From UBA2450 sp045132035 (GTDB taxonomy: Bacteria > Bacillota_I > Bacilli_A > RFN20 > CAG-826), in NCBI GenBank assembly GCA_045132035.1, contig JBGURM010000038.1:1-21363 (forward strand): a stretch of 21,363 bases of DNA, in the 5' to 3' direction. The stretch's first letter is position 1; every line of letters begins with the position of its first letter. Position numbers and translations under genes: made by a program. Shown here piece after piece: positions 8,493 to 15,783 of the stretch. Below the pieces are notes generated by a model, which saw only the letters and a program-made list of their open reading frames with translations, made no database searches and had not been told where the DNA came from.

Positions 8493-11029
8493 TTTTTCGA
8501 TTCCTCCTTTATTCTACGAATCTCTTTTATGACAAGTTTAATATCAATTGGTTTAGCGATATGTCCGTTCATACCAGCATTTAAACACTCCATAACATTT
8601 TCTGAGAATGCGTCTGAAGTCATAGCGATAATTGGAATGTTAGCGGCCCATTTATCACTTAGCTTACGAATTGCTCTAGTCGCGTCTAATCCATTCATTT
8701 CAGGCATTTGAATATCCATGAAAACAAGTAGGTATTGGCCTTCTTTTGCCTTTTGCATCTTTTCTAGAGCAACTCGACCATTCTCCGCTCTTTCGGTAGT
8801 AATTCCATACATTTCAAGTAATGTTGAAATAATTTCCCAGTTAATATCATTATCTTCGGTGACAAGGATATTGAGCCCTTCTAAATCAGAATAATCGTTT
8901 TCTGGTTCTACTGAATTAATTTCAGTACCTAATATATCACTTATTTTATCATATAAAGTGGAACGGAAAAGTGGCTTAGTTAAGAAGCCATTCGCTCCTG
9001 CTTCTTTAGCTTTTTGTTCAACATCAGAATAATCATAAGCAGAAATCAATAGGATTGGGGTCTTAGAATTACCTTCAGAACGAATTCTTCTAATTGTTTC
9101 AACTCCATCGATATCAGGCATCTTTAAATCAATAATAACAATACTATAGTCTTTTCCTAATTCACGACGATGTTCAATCATTCCAAGCGCTTCTATTCCA
9201 CTAGTGGCCCTATCAACAACTAAACCAAGTGATTCAAGTGTATCAACCGCAGTTTCTAGAAGCACTTCATCATCATCAACAATTAAAACATCCATAGGTT
9301 TAAGCTTCATTTCCGCTCTTTGTTGATCAGCAGCCATGATATCTAAAACAACTGTAAATGTTGTGCCTTTACCTTGTTCACTTTGGCATTCAATCGTGCC
9401 ACCCATAAGGTCAACCATTTGTTTAGTAATGGCTAAACCTAAACCAGTACCTTGAATGCTATTAACGCGACTATCTGTTTGTCTAGAGAAGGCTTGGTAC
9501 ATATTTTCCATAAACTCTGGAGTCATACCAATACCAGTATCAGAGACGATATATGTAAGTTTGACACATCCAGGTTTTTGACTTTCTTCTTCTTTTAAGT
9601 CAACACTGACACTACCGCCAGGTTCAGTATATTTAACCGCATTAGAAAGAATGTTGATATAGATTTGATTAAGTCTTAATTGATCAGCGAAGATATGTTC
9701 TTTTTCAATCTTGTTAACACGGAAGGAGAAGTTGATATTTTTCTCTTTAACCATTGGTTGAGATAAATTCATTAAGTTTTCTACTGTTTCAACAATTGAG
9801 AATGATTGTGGACATAATGTTAATTTTCCACTTTCAACTTTAGAAATATCCAAAATATCATTAATCAAAGTAAGTAAGTGGTTACTTGCCAAAGTAATCT
9901 TATGGAGATTCTCTTTTACTGACTTCTTGTCATCAAGATTCTTCTCTACGATTGTTGTTAAACCAATAATTGCGTTCATTGGTGTACGAATATCATGAGA
10001 CATTGTTGATAAGAAGCTAGTCTTTGCTCTATTAGCGGATTCTGCTTCTATCGCAGTTGCGTGTAATTTCTTGTTAAAGACCATCATAACGATAAAGTCA
10101 AAGATGAATAACGCTAATAATCCAGAAACAGTAACACCGATAAGGAGCCAGTTTTCTGTATAAACGTTAAGGTATTTTACTGGCATCAAACTTAAAAGTG
10201 TCCAGTCACCTGTCACATCAAATGGAGTGTACGCTAAAATGCATTCTTCTCCATGTGAGTTTTTCATCATAAACGAACCAGTTGATGAAGTGATTTTTCC
10301 AAAGAACTCACTTGTAGCGGAGGCATCAATTGAGTTATAAGATTTATAAAATTCAAAGAAGTTAGAGTTTTTGTATGAGTGACCTTTAATGATATAATCC
10401 CCATTAGTGTCGATAATAGAGAATTCGGCGTTAACAAATTCTTCTTGTGGGAAAACCCATTTACTAGTCAATTCAGAAACAGGCAAAACACGGAGTAATA
10501 TACCGTTTTTTGTTTGTCCACTCATATCATCGTGGAGTGAGATTTTATTACAGAAAGCAATGGATTGCTCACCATTTACTGGGTTTGTGTACGCTCTAGA
10601 AATATTAATTGATACTCCAATATCATGAATCCAACTAATATCGTTTAATAAATCCATACGATTATAAGAAACTTCACAGATTTGAGTTGAATCATCTTTT
10701 GATTTTGTTGATAAACCAGTAAGTGTATCTACATAAACGATGTGAGCAGAGGCTGAAGGAAGAACATGTGAATATTGAATGAATTCAGCAGCTTGTTGAA
10801 TGGTTAAGTCTTCTTTATCGATATAGTGAGCCCAAACATCACAAATACGTTGTTCACCTTCTAAATAGTTTTCAGTGACGTGTTCCATAGTGACGGTTGT
10901 ACTTTCAAAATGCTCTATTTGTCTTCTTGTATTTTCTCTACTTTCAGCTGTGGAATAGACAATAACAAAAGTAATCATGGAGAGCACGATTAAGACATTG
11001 ACAACAACAATCCAAATTCTTTTTATCAT
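8489..11029 (-). CDS. Membrane hybrid sensor histidine kinase with two receivers
   Basis: An 846-residue hybrid kinase. In order: TM1 (5-25), an extracellular Cache-like sensor (about 35-290), TM2 (294-318), HisKA with FLSTMSHDIRTPMN (339-352) and phospho-acceptor His345, HATPase with N-box NILSNAVKYT (459-468, Asn463), G1 DTGIGM (497-502) and G2 GTGLGLA (527-533), REC1 (580-700) with Asp634 and Lys685, and REC2 (718-840) with Asp772 and Lys826. All catalytic residues are intact. It lacks an Hpt domain, which is supplied by a separate gene in the same operon. It is the first gene of the operon; ATG 11029 has only a weak GAAG site. The stop overlaps the binding-protein start (ATGA). Predicted flow: ligand or ligand-loaded lipoprotein, His345, receiver Asp, Hpt His60, Asp70 of the EAL protein. 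The order of use of the two receivers is not evident. Confidence 0.94.
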   Translation of the reverse strand: MIKRIWIVVVNVLIVLSMITFVIVYSTAESRENTRRQIEHFESTTVTMEHVTENYLEGEQRICDVWAHYIDKEDLTIQQAAEFIQYSHVLPSASAHIVYVDTLTGLSTKSKDDSTQICEVSYNRMDLLNDISWIHDIGVSINISRAYTNPVNGEQSIAFCNKISLHDDMSGQTKNGILLRVLPVSELTSKWVFPQEEFVNAEFSIIDTNGDYIIKGHSYKNSNFFEFYKSYNSIDASATSEFFGKITSSTGSFMMKNSHGEECILAYTPFDVTGDWTLLSLMPVKYLNVYTENWLLIGVTVSGLLALFIFDFIVMMVFNKKLHATAIEAESANRAKTSFLSTMSHDIRTPMNAIIGLTTIVEKNLDDKKSVKENLHKITLASNHLLTLINDILDISKVESGKLTLCPQSFSIVETVENLMNLSQPMVKEKNINFSFRVNKIEKEHIFADQLRLNQIYINILSNAVKYTEPGGSVSVDLKEEESQKPGCVKLTYIVSDTGIGMTPEFMENMYQAFSRQTDSRVNSIQGTGLGLAITKQMVDLMGGTIECQSEQGKGTTFTVVLDIMAADQQRAEMKLKPMDVLIVDDDEVLLETAVDTLESLGLVVDRATSGIEALGMIEHRRELGKDYSIVIIDLKMPDIDGVETIRRIRSEGNSKTPILLISAYDYSDVEQKAKEAGANGFLTKPLFRSTLYDKISDILGTEINSVEPENDYSDLEGLNILVTEDNDINWEIISTLLEMYGITTERAENGRVALEKMQKAKEGQYLLVFMDIQMPEMNGLDATRAIRKLSDKWAANIPIIAMTSDAFSENVMECLNAGMNGHIAKPIDIKLVIKEIRRIKEESKK

Positions 11030-11125
11030 ATCTTCTGCTTATATTTCATTTTAAATAAAATATAGGATAATGCATATAATAAAATTTATTATTCCCCTAT
11101 TTTTAGTGACTATTACTTGTTAATT

Positions 11126-12487
11126 TTACTTTCGATAAAATTTCTTTTTATCGTTATACATATTCTCATCCGCTGCTTTTAAAAGACTTTCAATGTCTTT
11201 TGATTTATTGGTCATCGCATATCCAACAGCGAAAGAAACCTCGTTCTTTTTGGCTTTTTTATGAAGTTTATCAAGATATTCATGAACTTGTTCTTCACTA
11301 ACATTTCTTAAAATAACAACGAACTCATCTCCACCTACTCTGAAGATTTTTTCTTCAGTAAAAACACTAGTTAATGTTAAAGCAGCAAGTTTAATAAGAT
11401 GGTCTCCTGCAAGATGTCCTTCGTTATCATTAACCTTTTTAAGTCCATTGATGTCTGAGAACACTAACGCCGTAGGGGCGTCTTCTAATTCTGATACTTC
11501 TTTCATGTAACTGTTAAGTCTATTACGGTTATATAGGCCTGTTAAAACATCAATTGATGATAGTTTTGTTAATTTATCAAGTAATAAATGGTTACCAATT
11601 TGAGAGCCCAAAACAAATGTTGTAATTTCTAAAATTTCTTTAATTTTTGGAGTGTCATCTGTTTTAAAATCAGTGACCCACATATATCCTAAAGAAGTAT
11701 TTCCTGATTTAAGTCTAAATAAAACAAGTGATTCAATATCACTTTTAACTAAAGATTCATACCAAGACGGGTTCTTTTCTTTGATATATTCCATTCCTTT
11801 TTTATCATCGATAATGATGCAGTTACCATTATCAAATAATAATGAATCCCATGATTTAACAATGTCGTAGAATGAATCATCAACATAAGATTTCATTCCT
11901 CTTCTATGGCTGTTTAAATCGTAATCTTCTGCAAGGATGTCTAAAGCTTTCTTTTCATCATCCACCAAAAGGATGCAACAGAATAATGCATTACAAATTT
12001 TTCTAATTTCTCTAGTAACATTCTTTAAAGAAACTTTGAAATCGGTTGTATTTGATAGTTGAAGCGTCGCACTTAAAACTTGGCTATAAACATCTCCACT
12101 TGGATTCACTAATAATTCAGGATTAAAGACTTCGTTCATTTCCATAATATATAAGCAATATCCAAGATTTTCATCTTCATATTCAATAGGAATAAAGTTC
12201 ATTTGCATCCAAGTATGGAAACTCTCTGGATAAGCATAGGAATGTAATAATTCTTTTTTAATCGCTGAACGGTAGCAATATTCTTCAAAATTAAGATTCT
12301 TTTCTAAGTAATCAGTGTAAACACTATTAGGAATGAACTCATTTTTAGCGTATATCCCATATTTAAAAGAATCGACATAGACATCATTACCTTCAACAAT
12401 CCTGATTTCTCCGTTTCCACTTTTATTAACAGAAACAACACAGGCGGTTTGTTTGAAGCAATTGCATAATTCTTTAAAATTTACCAT
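11126..12487 (-). CDS. Diguanylate cyclase with N-terminal PAS-like and GAF-like sensor region
   Basis: A soluble 453-residue protein predicted to make cyclic di-GMP. The N-terminal 1-125 looks PAS-like, and 135-300 resembles a GAF domain (for example ALFCCILLVDDEKKALDI). A short helix KLTKLSSIDVLTGLYNRNR leads into the GGDEF domain (311-453). The active loop RVGGDEF (383-389) is canonical, and Asp345 in VFSDINGLKKVND is the metal ligand. The four residues at the usual inhibitory RxxD position (376-379) are FTEE, so the product-feedback I-site is absent. There is no membrane segment. The start at 12487 has AGGA about 12 nt upstream, a little far. It is 96 bp upstream of the kinase operon on the same strand with no terminator seen between, so read-through is possible. 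It would oppose the EAL protein. Confidence 0.92.
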   Translation of the reverse strand: MVNFKELCNCFKQTACVVSVNKSGNGEIRIVEGNDVYVDSFKYGIYAKNEFIPNSVYTDYLEKNLNFEEYCYRSAIKKELLHSYAYPESFHTWMQMNFIPIEYEDENLGYCLYIMEMNEVFNPELLVNPSGDVYSQVLSATLQLSNTTDFKVSLKNVTREIRKICNALFCCILLVDDEKKALDILAEDYDLNSHRRGMKSYVDDSFYDIVKSWDSLLFDNGNCIIIDDKKGMEYIKEKNPSWYESLVKSDIESLVLFRLKSGNTSLGYMWVTDFKTDDTPKIKEILEITTFVLGSQIGNHLLLDKLTKLSSIDVLTGLYNRNRLNSYMKEVSELEDAPTALVFSDINGLKKVNDNEGHLAGDHLIKLAALTLTSVFTEEKIFRVGGDEFVVILRNVSEEQVHEYLDKLHKKAKKNEVSFAVGYAMTNKSKDIESLLKAADENMYNDKKKFYRK

Positions 12488-12505
12488 AAGATTGTTCTTT
12501 CCTTT

Positions 12506-12528
12506 GACTTTGAAATAATATCAAAGTC
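12506..12528 (-). promoter_or_regulatory. Inverted repeat enclosing an extended -10 of the cyclase gene
   Basis: GACTTTGA (12506-12513) and TCAAAGTC (12521-12528) form a perfect 8-bp inverted repeat with a 7-bp centre. On the minus strand the centre holds TATTAT preceded by TGA, an extended -10 element about 28 bp upstream of the cyclase ATG. A regulator bound to the repeat would block the promoter. No good -35 was found. The repeat is certain; its role is inferred. Confidence 0.5.
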
Positions 12529-12553
12529 GCTGTCACAAAAGTGCCACAAAAAG

Positions 12554-12578
12554 AAAAACCCCTTTATTTAATTGGGGG
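12554..12578 (-). terminator. Terminator downstream of the tRNA-Ala remnant
   Basis: On the minus strand CCCC (within 12578-12574) pairs with GGGG (12562-12559) around an 11-nt loop, followed by TTTTT (12558-12554). The stem is all GC but short. It lies just after the CCA end of the degenerate tRNA copy, the normal place for a tRNA gene terminator. Confidence 0.5.
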
Positions 12579-12587
12579 TATATTTGC

Positions 12588-12603
12588 ATTTTGGTGGATC
12601 CGA
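12588..12603. repeat. Direct repeat of the tRNA-Ala 3' end, distal copy
   Basis: ATTTTGGTGGATCCGA occurs here and, identically and in the same orientation, at 15692-15707, where it is the 3' end of tRNA-Ala plus 4 trailing bases. The copies are 3,104 bp apart and flank the 5'-nucleotidase gene. This is the geometry of attL/attR at a tRNA 3' end, but no integrase is present. Confidence 0.6.
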
Positions 12604-12663
12604 AAGGTTACAAAGAAAACCCGCTACCTCTACCATTTTCGTGTCAGAACAACTCGCTGCCCC
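12592..12663 (-). pseudogene. Degenerate tRNA-Ala 3' half
   Basis: On the minus strand, reading toward lower coordinates, the sequence from about 12637 matches the intact tRNA-Ala from the anticodon loop to CCA: an ATGG block, then AGGTAGCGGGTT, then a divergent T-loop about 5 nt too long, then TCGGATCCACCAAAAT. Thirteen of 16 bases around GAGGTAGCG match and the last 16 are identical. There is no matching 5' half and no TTCGA in the T-loop, so it cannot be a working tRNA. A second short stretch, GGGGCAGCGAGTT (12663-12651), also resembles the tRNA variable/T-stem region and may be an older remnant. It lies between two terminators, so a small non-coding RNA with a tRNA-like tail is an alternative reading. 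Confidence 0.55.
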
Positions 12664-12718
12664 GTTTTTACTTCGAGTTCCACTTCTTCTAATAAATCAA
12701 TTATGCATGAAAATGTCT

Positions 12719-12743
12719 AAAAAAGATCTACATTAAGTAGATC
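12719..12743 (-). terminator. Terminator of the 5'-nucleotidase gene
   Basis: On the minus strand GATCTAC pairs perfectly with GTAGATC around the 5-nt loop TTAAT, followed by TTTTTT (12724-12719). It lies 24 bp after the nucleotidase stop codon. Confidence 0.88.
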
Positions 12744-12767
12744 AATTTTATTAATCATTGAATATAA

Positions 12768-15479
12768 TTATTCAATTGGCTGAATGGTAACACTCAATTC
12801 GTAGCAATACATATAACCGCTGCCGTAATTGTTATAGACACGGAGCTGATTTGAATTAGGCTCAACCATATATCGAATATAATATGGAGATGAGCTAGGA
12901 GTGTTTATCGTCTCTTCAAGCTTGTTTTCGCCAACATAGAAATCAAAGTTGTCATATGTACGATAAGCCCTAATCAAAAATTGAGTAATTTTATATCCGC
13001 TAGGTGCGGTCACGATCATTGAGCTTTGTGCAGGAATTGTAAAGCATGTATTGTTATAAGGATAACTTGGATTATCAGTTAATATTTCCATTGCATCATG
13101 CGCAAGGGTAATAGTTTTTTCTTCCCCACCGATGTTAGTAGCAGTCAATGTAGTGCTGGTTTCATCTTCAGCAAAACTACTATAATCAATGTCACCAGTC
13201 GTATAAGTGCCAGCACTAATCCATTTTGCATATAATGTGAAATCAGAATAAATTCTTACATTATCAATAGGATCTGTACATGCAGGGTTCAAATACCAAC
13301 CATCAAAGGTGTAATTAGATCTTGTTGGGTTATTAGCAGGAACGAGGTCGCTAACGTACGAGCCATGTAAAACATTATTTACTGCTTCATAAACATTGTC
13401 TGTTCCATCGTTCATCATGAACTTTAAGTCATATTTACATGTAAGTTGATATCTATTATTGAATCTTGTATCAGCGGTGGTGAAATTAGATGGATTAAGA
13501 GCGGTTCCACTATTATATCCTTGGTCAGCCAACCAATCCTTAAGTAACATACGATAATTCTTCGAAAGCGTTCCTAAATATTGACCATTATTATCATCAA
13601 AGTAGTTATAGTATCTACTATCGTTTGTGTGGAACGCTAAGTAATCTAATACAGCGATTTTGTATTTTTGACTATACCTAACTGTTTTGCCACCAGTAAC
13701 AAAATCTTGAGAGAAATAACAATAGTTATATTTGTTAATTTCATTCATCATTTCTCTACCGGTTGCTTCGATAATATAGACTGTATTATCAAATGGGAAT
13801 GCTTCATAAATATCAGCAAAGGTCCATTTTCCATCCACTGGAGTAACATAATTGCATCTTGCATCATTAATGAAAGAACAAACAATATCGCTATATCCTT
13901 CGCTAATGGCGCTATCATAAACAGCCTTAGCCATAAGGTTTTCTAAAGAATATGCTTTTTCAAAAGGAGCAGTAACATTGTCAGCAATAACTTCGCTTGC
14001 AATTGTGTCAGAAACTGTATTAGCGCCACTCACAAGTTGATGAATAGTTGGATCAACTGTCGTTACAGCAGCGTTAATACTAGAAGAATAGATTGTTTCA
14101 ATGCTTGTTGATATAACATCATTGCTAAAAGGGTCATAAGATAGCGTAACCTTGCCGGCTCCACGACCATTTGATCCAAATTGAGCAAAGTATAAATTTC
14201 CTTCGTTTGCGGTTTCGAATCGATGTGTATGAGCGCATAACACTAAGTCGACATAATCACCTAAATTATGGCCCATTACTTCTTCTTGGCCAGTATGGCA
14301 AGAAGCAATAACGACATTACATCCTTCTTCGTTTCTTAAACGAGTGGCTTCATCTATAATTGTTTGAACATGATCCTTAAAACCAATATCATGCGTATAT
14401 AAAGAATTAATAGAAGTAATTTGAGAATATCCAATAACACCAACAACGCCAACTTTTAAGCCGTTTTCTAAAATAAATGTAGCGGTTTTGTCTCCAATGT
14501 CGCTTTGTTGCGTACTTCCGTATTGTTTGGCACTAAAGTTGTAATCATAGATATTTGCCGCTAAGGTTTTTAAAGTTTGCCCCTTATATGTTCTAGCGGT
14601 ATTTGCTTTTAATCTATCAACACCCCAGTCAAAATCGTGATTGCCAACAGTTCTTACGTCCCAACCGGCTTCAATCATAACGTCGTTAACTAAATTACCA
14701 TAATTCAAATTAGAGTAAGCTGAGCCTTGCCAGCTATCACCTGAATCGATTAAAAGAGTATTTTCGTCATCGCTCTTATCTTTGAAATATGTAGCATATT
14801 TTTCTAATCCGACTTCGTCACCATTTTGTGGAACTTTGCCATGGAAGTCATTAGAGGCATAAATAGTGACAGTTTTAAGTTCTGGTTCAACATAATCATA
14901 TGAACAAGAATAATTAAGAATAACTCTATATAAAGGCATATCCATAGATCCGCCTACAGAAAATCGAACGTAACGAGAATTAGTAATGGAGAAATTGCCA
15001 TATCCGTCATCATCGGTAATTTTATATGAAGGGGTAAAAGCAACACCATCATAAGATGTCCAAACAGTTACATCCCTAGCACATTCGTCCATATAAATTT
15101 CAATGGATGATAAATTTTGGAATTTATATTCATCTCCTTCGCCATTGTGGAAAGAGACTGTTGAATTAAACAAAATCGCCATGCGATCTACAGCATCACC
15201 AATCGTCATAGAGTGACTAGCGCGCATATATAAAGGAGTACCTCCATATAATCTGCCACCAACTGTATTGGTGTAAAAATTAACTTCGTCTTCTTCGACT
15301 TCAAAAACTTCATTAACATTTGATCCGTTATTTTGGAACGTAGCTTTTCCTTCTTCATCATCCGCATGACTCGAGAACGAAATTGGATTACTTGCTCCGG
15401 TAACCGCAACAACACCAATGCCTAAACTCACGACTGAAATCAAAGTCGCAGCTAAAGCAAAAAAATGGTTTCTTTTCAT
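12768..15479 (-). CDS. Secreted 5'-nucleotidase/metallophosphoesterase with Listeria-Bacteroides repeat
   Basis: A 903-residue exported protein, much longer than classical 5'-nucleotidases (about 550), because of extra domains. Signal peptide 1-30. A beta-rich, possibly carbohydrate- or surface-binding domain spans 45-195. The metallophosphatase domain (202-465) has the two-metal site: Asp211/His213 (NDFH), Asp248 (SGDSWQG), Asn280-His281-Asp282, His395, and His417/His419 (CAHTH). The 5'-nucleotidase C-terminal domain (500-680) has FPFDN (561-565) for nucleobase binding. An InlB B-repeat-like module (683-753, ending DGWYLNPACTDP...LYAKW) and a last beta domain (760-903) follow. There is no LPXTG or C-terminal membrane anchor, so it is secreted or held non-covalently. 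Expected role: dephosphorylating extracellular nucleotides for purine salvage, possibly altering host ATP/adenosine signals. ATG 15479 has AAGGAG 7 nt upstream. It is monocistronic, with a G9 tract in its promoter. Confidence 0.92.
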   Translation of the reverse strand: MKRNHFFALAATLISVVSLGIGVVAVTGASNPISFSSHADDEEGKATFQNNGSNVNEVFEVEEDEVNFYTNTVGGRLYGGTPLYMRASHSMTIGDAVDRMAILFNSTVSFHNGEGDEYKFQNLSSIEIYMDECARDVTVWTSYDGVAFTPSYKITDDDGYGNFSITNSRYVRFSVGGSMDMPLYRVILNYSCSYDYVEPELKTVTIYASNDFHGKVPQNGDEVGLEKYATYFKDKSDDENTLLIDSGDSWQGSAYSNLNYGNLVNDVMIEAGWDVRTVGNHDFDWGVDRLKANTARTYKGQTLKTLAANIYDYNFSAKQYGSTQQSDIGDKTATFILENGLKVGVVGVIGYSQITSINSLYTHDIGFKDHVQTIIDEATRLRNEEGCNVVIASCHTGQEEVMGHNLGDYVDLVLCAHTHRFETANEGNLYFAQFGSNGRGAGKVTLSYDPFSNDVISTSIETIYSSSINAAVTTVDPTIHQLVSGANTVSDTIASEVIADNVTAPFEKAYSLENLMAKAVYDSAISEGYSDIVCSFINDARCNYVTPVDGKWTFADIYEAFPFDNTVYIIEATGREMMNEINKYNYCYFSQDFVTGGKTVRYSQKYKIAVLDYLAFHTNDSRYYNYFDDNNGQYLGTLSKNYRMLLKDWLADQGYNSGTALNPSNFTTADTRFNNRYQLTCKYDLKFMMNDGTDNVYEAVNNVLHGSYVSDLVPANNPTRSNYTFDGWYLNPACTDPIDNVRIYSDFTLYAKWISAGTYTTGDIDYSSFAEDETSTTLTATNIGGEEKTITLAHDAMEILTDNPSYPYNNTCFTIPAQSSMIVTAPSGYKITQFLIRAYRTYDNFDFYVGENKLEETINTPSSSPYYIRYMVEPNSNQLRVYNNYGSGYMYCYELSVTIQPIE

Positions 15480-15490
15480 AAAAGCGCTCC

Positions 15491-15509
15491 TTACACTCTT
15501 TGAGCGTAA
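15491..15509 (-). promoter_or_regulatory. Leader hairpin next to the nucleotidase ribosome binding site
   Basis: In the 5'-nucleotidase leader TTACGCTC pairs with GAGTGTAA (8 bp, one G-U pair) around AAA. The 3' arm ends in the first bases of the AAGGAG ribosome binding site, so the hairpin could affect initiation or mRNA stability. The pairing is seen; its role is inferred. Confidence 0.5.
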
Positions 15510-15528
15510 AACTTGATGTTATATCAAA

Positions 15529-15558
15529 ATGATAACCCCCCCCCGATGCTTTTTTCAA
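15529..15558 (-). promoter_or_regulatory. Promoter of the nucleotidase gene with G9 spacer tract
   Basis: On the minus strand TTGAAA (15558-15553) is followed by an 18-bp spacer ending in nine G residues and T, then TATCAT (15534-15529). The G9 run (plus-strand C9, 15536-15544) lies wholly between -35 and -10. With G8 the spacer would be the optimal 17 bp. TATCA-TTT-TGATA around the -10 is also an inverted repeat. The elements are seen; length variation is inferred from known phase-variable promoters. Confidence 0.65.
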
Positions 15559-15601
15559 TTATTTTTTATTGATTGAATCTATATTTTTGATTGTACAAAA
15601 G

Positions 15602-15624
15602 AAAAAGCCCTGATTTCTCAGGAC
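15602..15624 (-). terminator. Terminator of tRNA-Ala
   Basis: On the minus strand GTCCTGA pairs with TCAGGGC (one G-U pair) around a GAAA tetraloop, followed by TTTTT (15606-15602). It is about 70 bp after the tRNA 3' end and upstream of the nucleotidase promoter. Confidence 0.85.
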
Positions 15625-15650
15625 TTCTTCTGTTTTATTTTTTTCTATTC

Positions 15651-15690
15651 TTACCCATTTCCTTATTGTTAAGGCTTATGGGTAGCGGGT
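15651..15690 (-). other. Structured trailer of tRNA-Ala with sequence complementary to the tRNA
   Basis: Six bases after the CCA end, the trailer contains ACCCGCTACC (15690-15681). It can pair at 9 of 10 positions with GGTAGCGAGT of the tRNA variable loop and T stem. The trailer also folds alone: TACCCAT (15652-15658) pairs with ATGGGTA (15678-15684), with an inner CCTT/AAGG stem. No T tract follows, so it is not a terminator. The same decamer also occurs inverted at 12619-12628. Confidence 0.45.
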
Positions 15691-15691
15691 A

Positions 15692-15707
15692 ATTTTGGTG
15701 GATCCGA
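15692..15707. repeat. Direct repeat of the tRNA-Ala 3' end, tRNA copy
   Basis: The partner of 12588-12603 (16 identical bp), covering the tRNA-Ala acceptor 3' strand, CCA and 4 trailing bases. The interval lies downstream of the tRNA 3' end, as expected for an element inserted there. Confidence 0.6.
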
Positions 15708-15771
15708 CGAGGATCGAACTCGCTACCTCCTCCATGCCATGGAGGCGCTCTCCCAGGTGAGCTACGGACCC
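15696..15771 (-). tRNA. tRNA-Ala (anticodon GGC)
   Basis: A 76-nt cloverleaf: acceptor GGGTCCG/CGGATCC with the G3:U70 pair that marks alanine tRNAs, D stem GCTC/GAGC, anticodon stem CCTCC/GGAGG with loop ATGGCAT (anticodon GGC), T stem GCGAG/CTCGT with loop TTCGATC, discriminator A and encoded CCA. It reads GCC and GCU codons. It has its own promoter and terminator. Its 3' end is repeated 3.1 kb away at 12588. Confidence 0.97.
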
Positions 15772-15783
15772 GTGCTTATAGAT

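Noticed and set aside
11030..11125. AT-only palindromes such as ATAATAAA-T-TTTATTAT before the kinase gene
   Set aside because: Short inverted repeats of A and T arise easily in AT-rich spacers; no convincing -35/-10 pair or terminator could be fixed here.
12592..12718. A functional second tRNA, tmRNA or SRP RNA
   Set aside because: No 5' half or TTCGA T-loop for a tRNA, no tmRNA resume ORF or matching 5' end within range, and no SRP GGAA-tetraloop core was recognised.
15536..15544. C9 run as a sequencing or assembly error
   Set aside because: It cannot be excluded, but it is non-coding and lies exactly between a good -35 and -10, so a real variable tract is more likely; exact length is uncertain.
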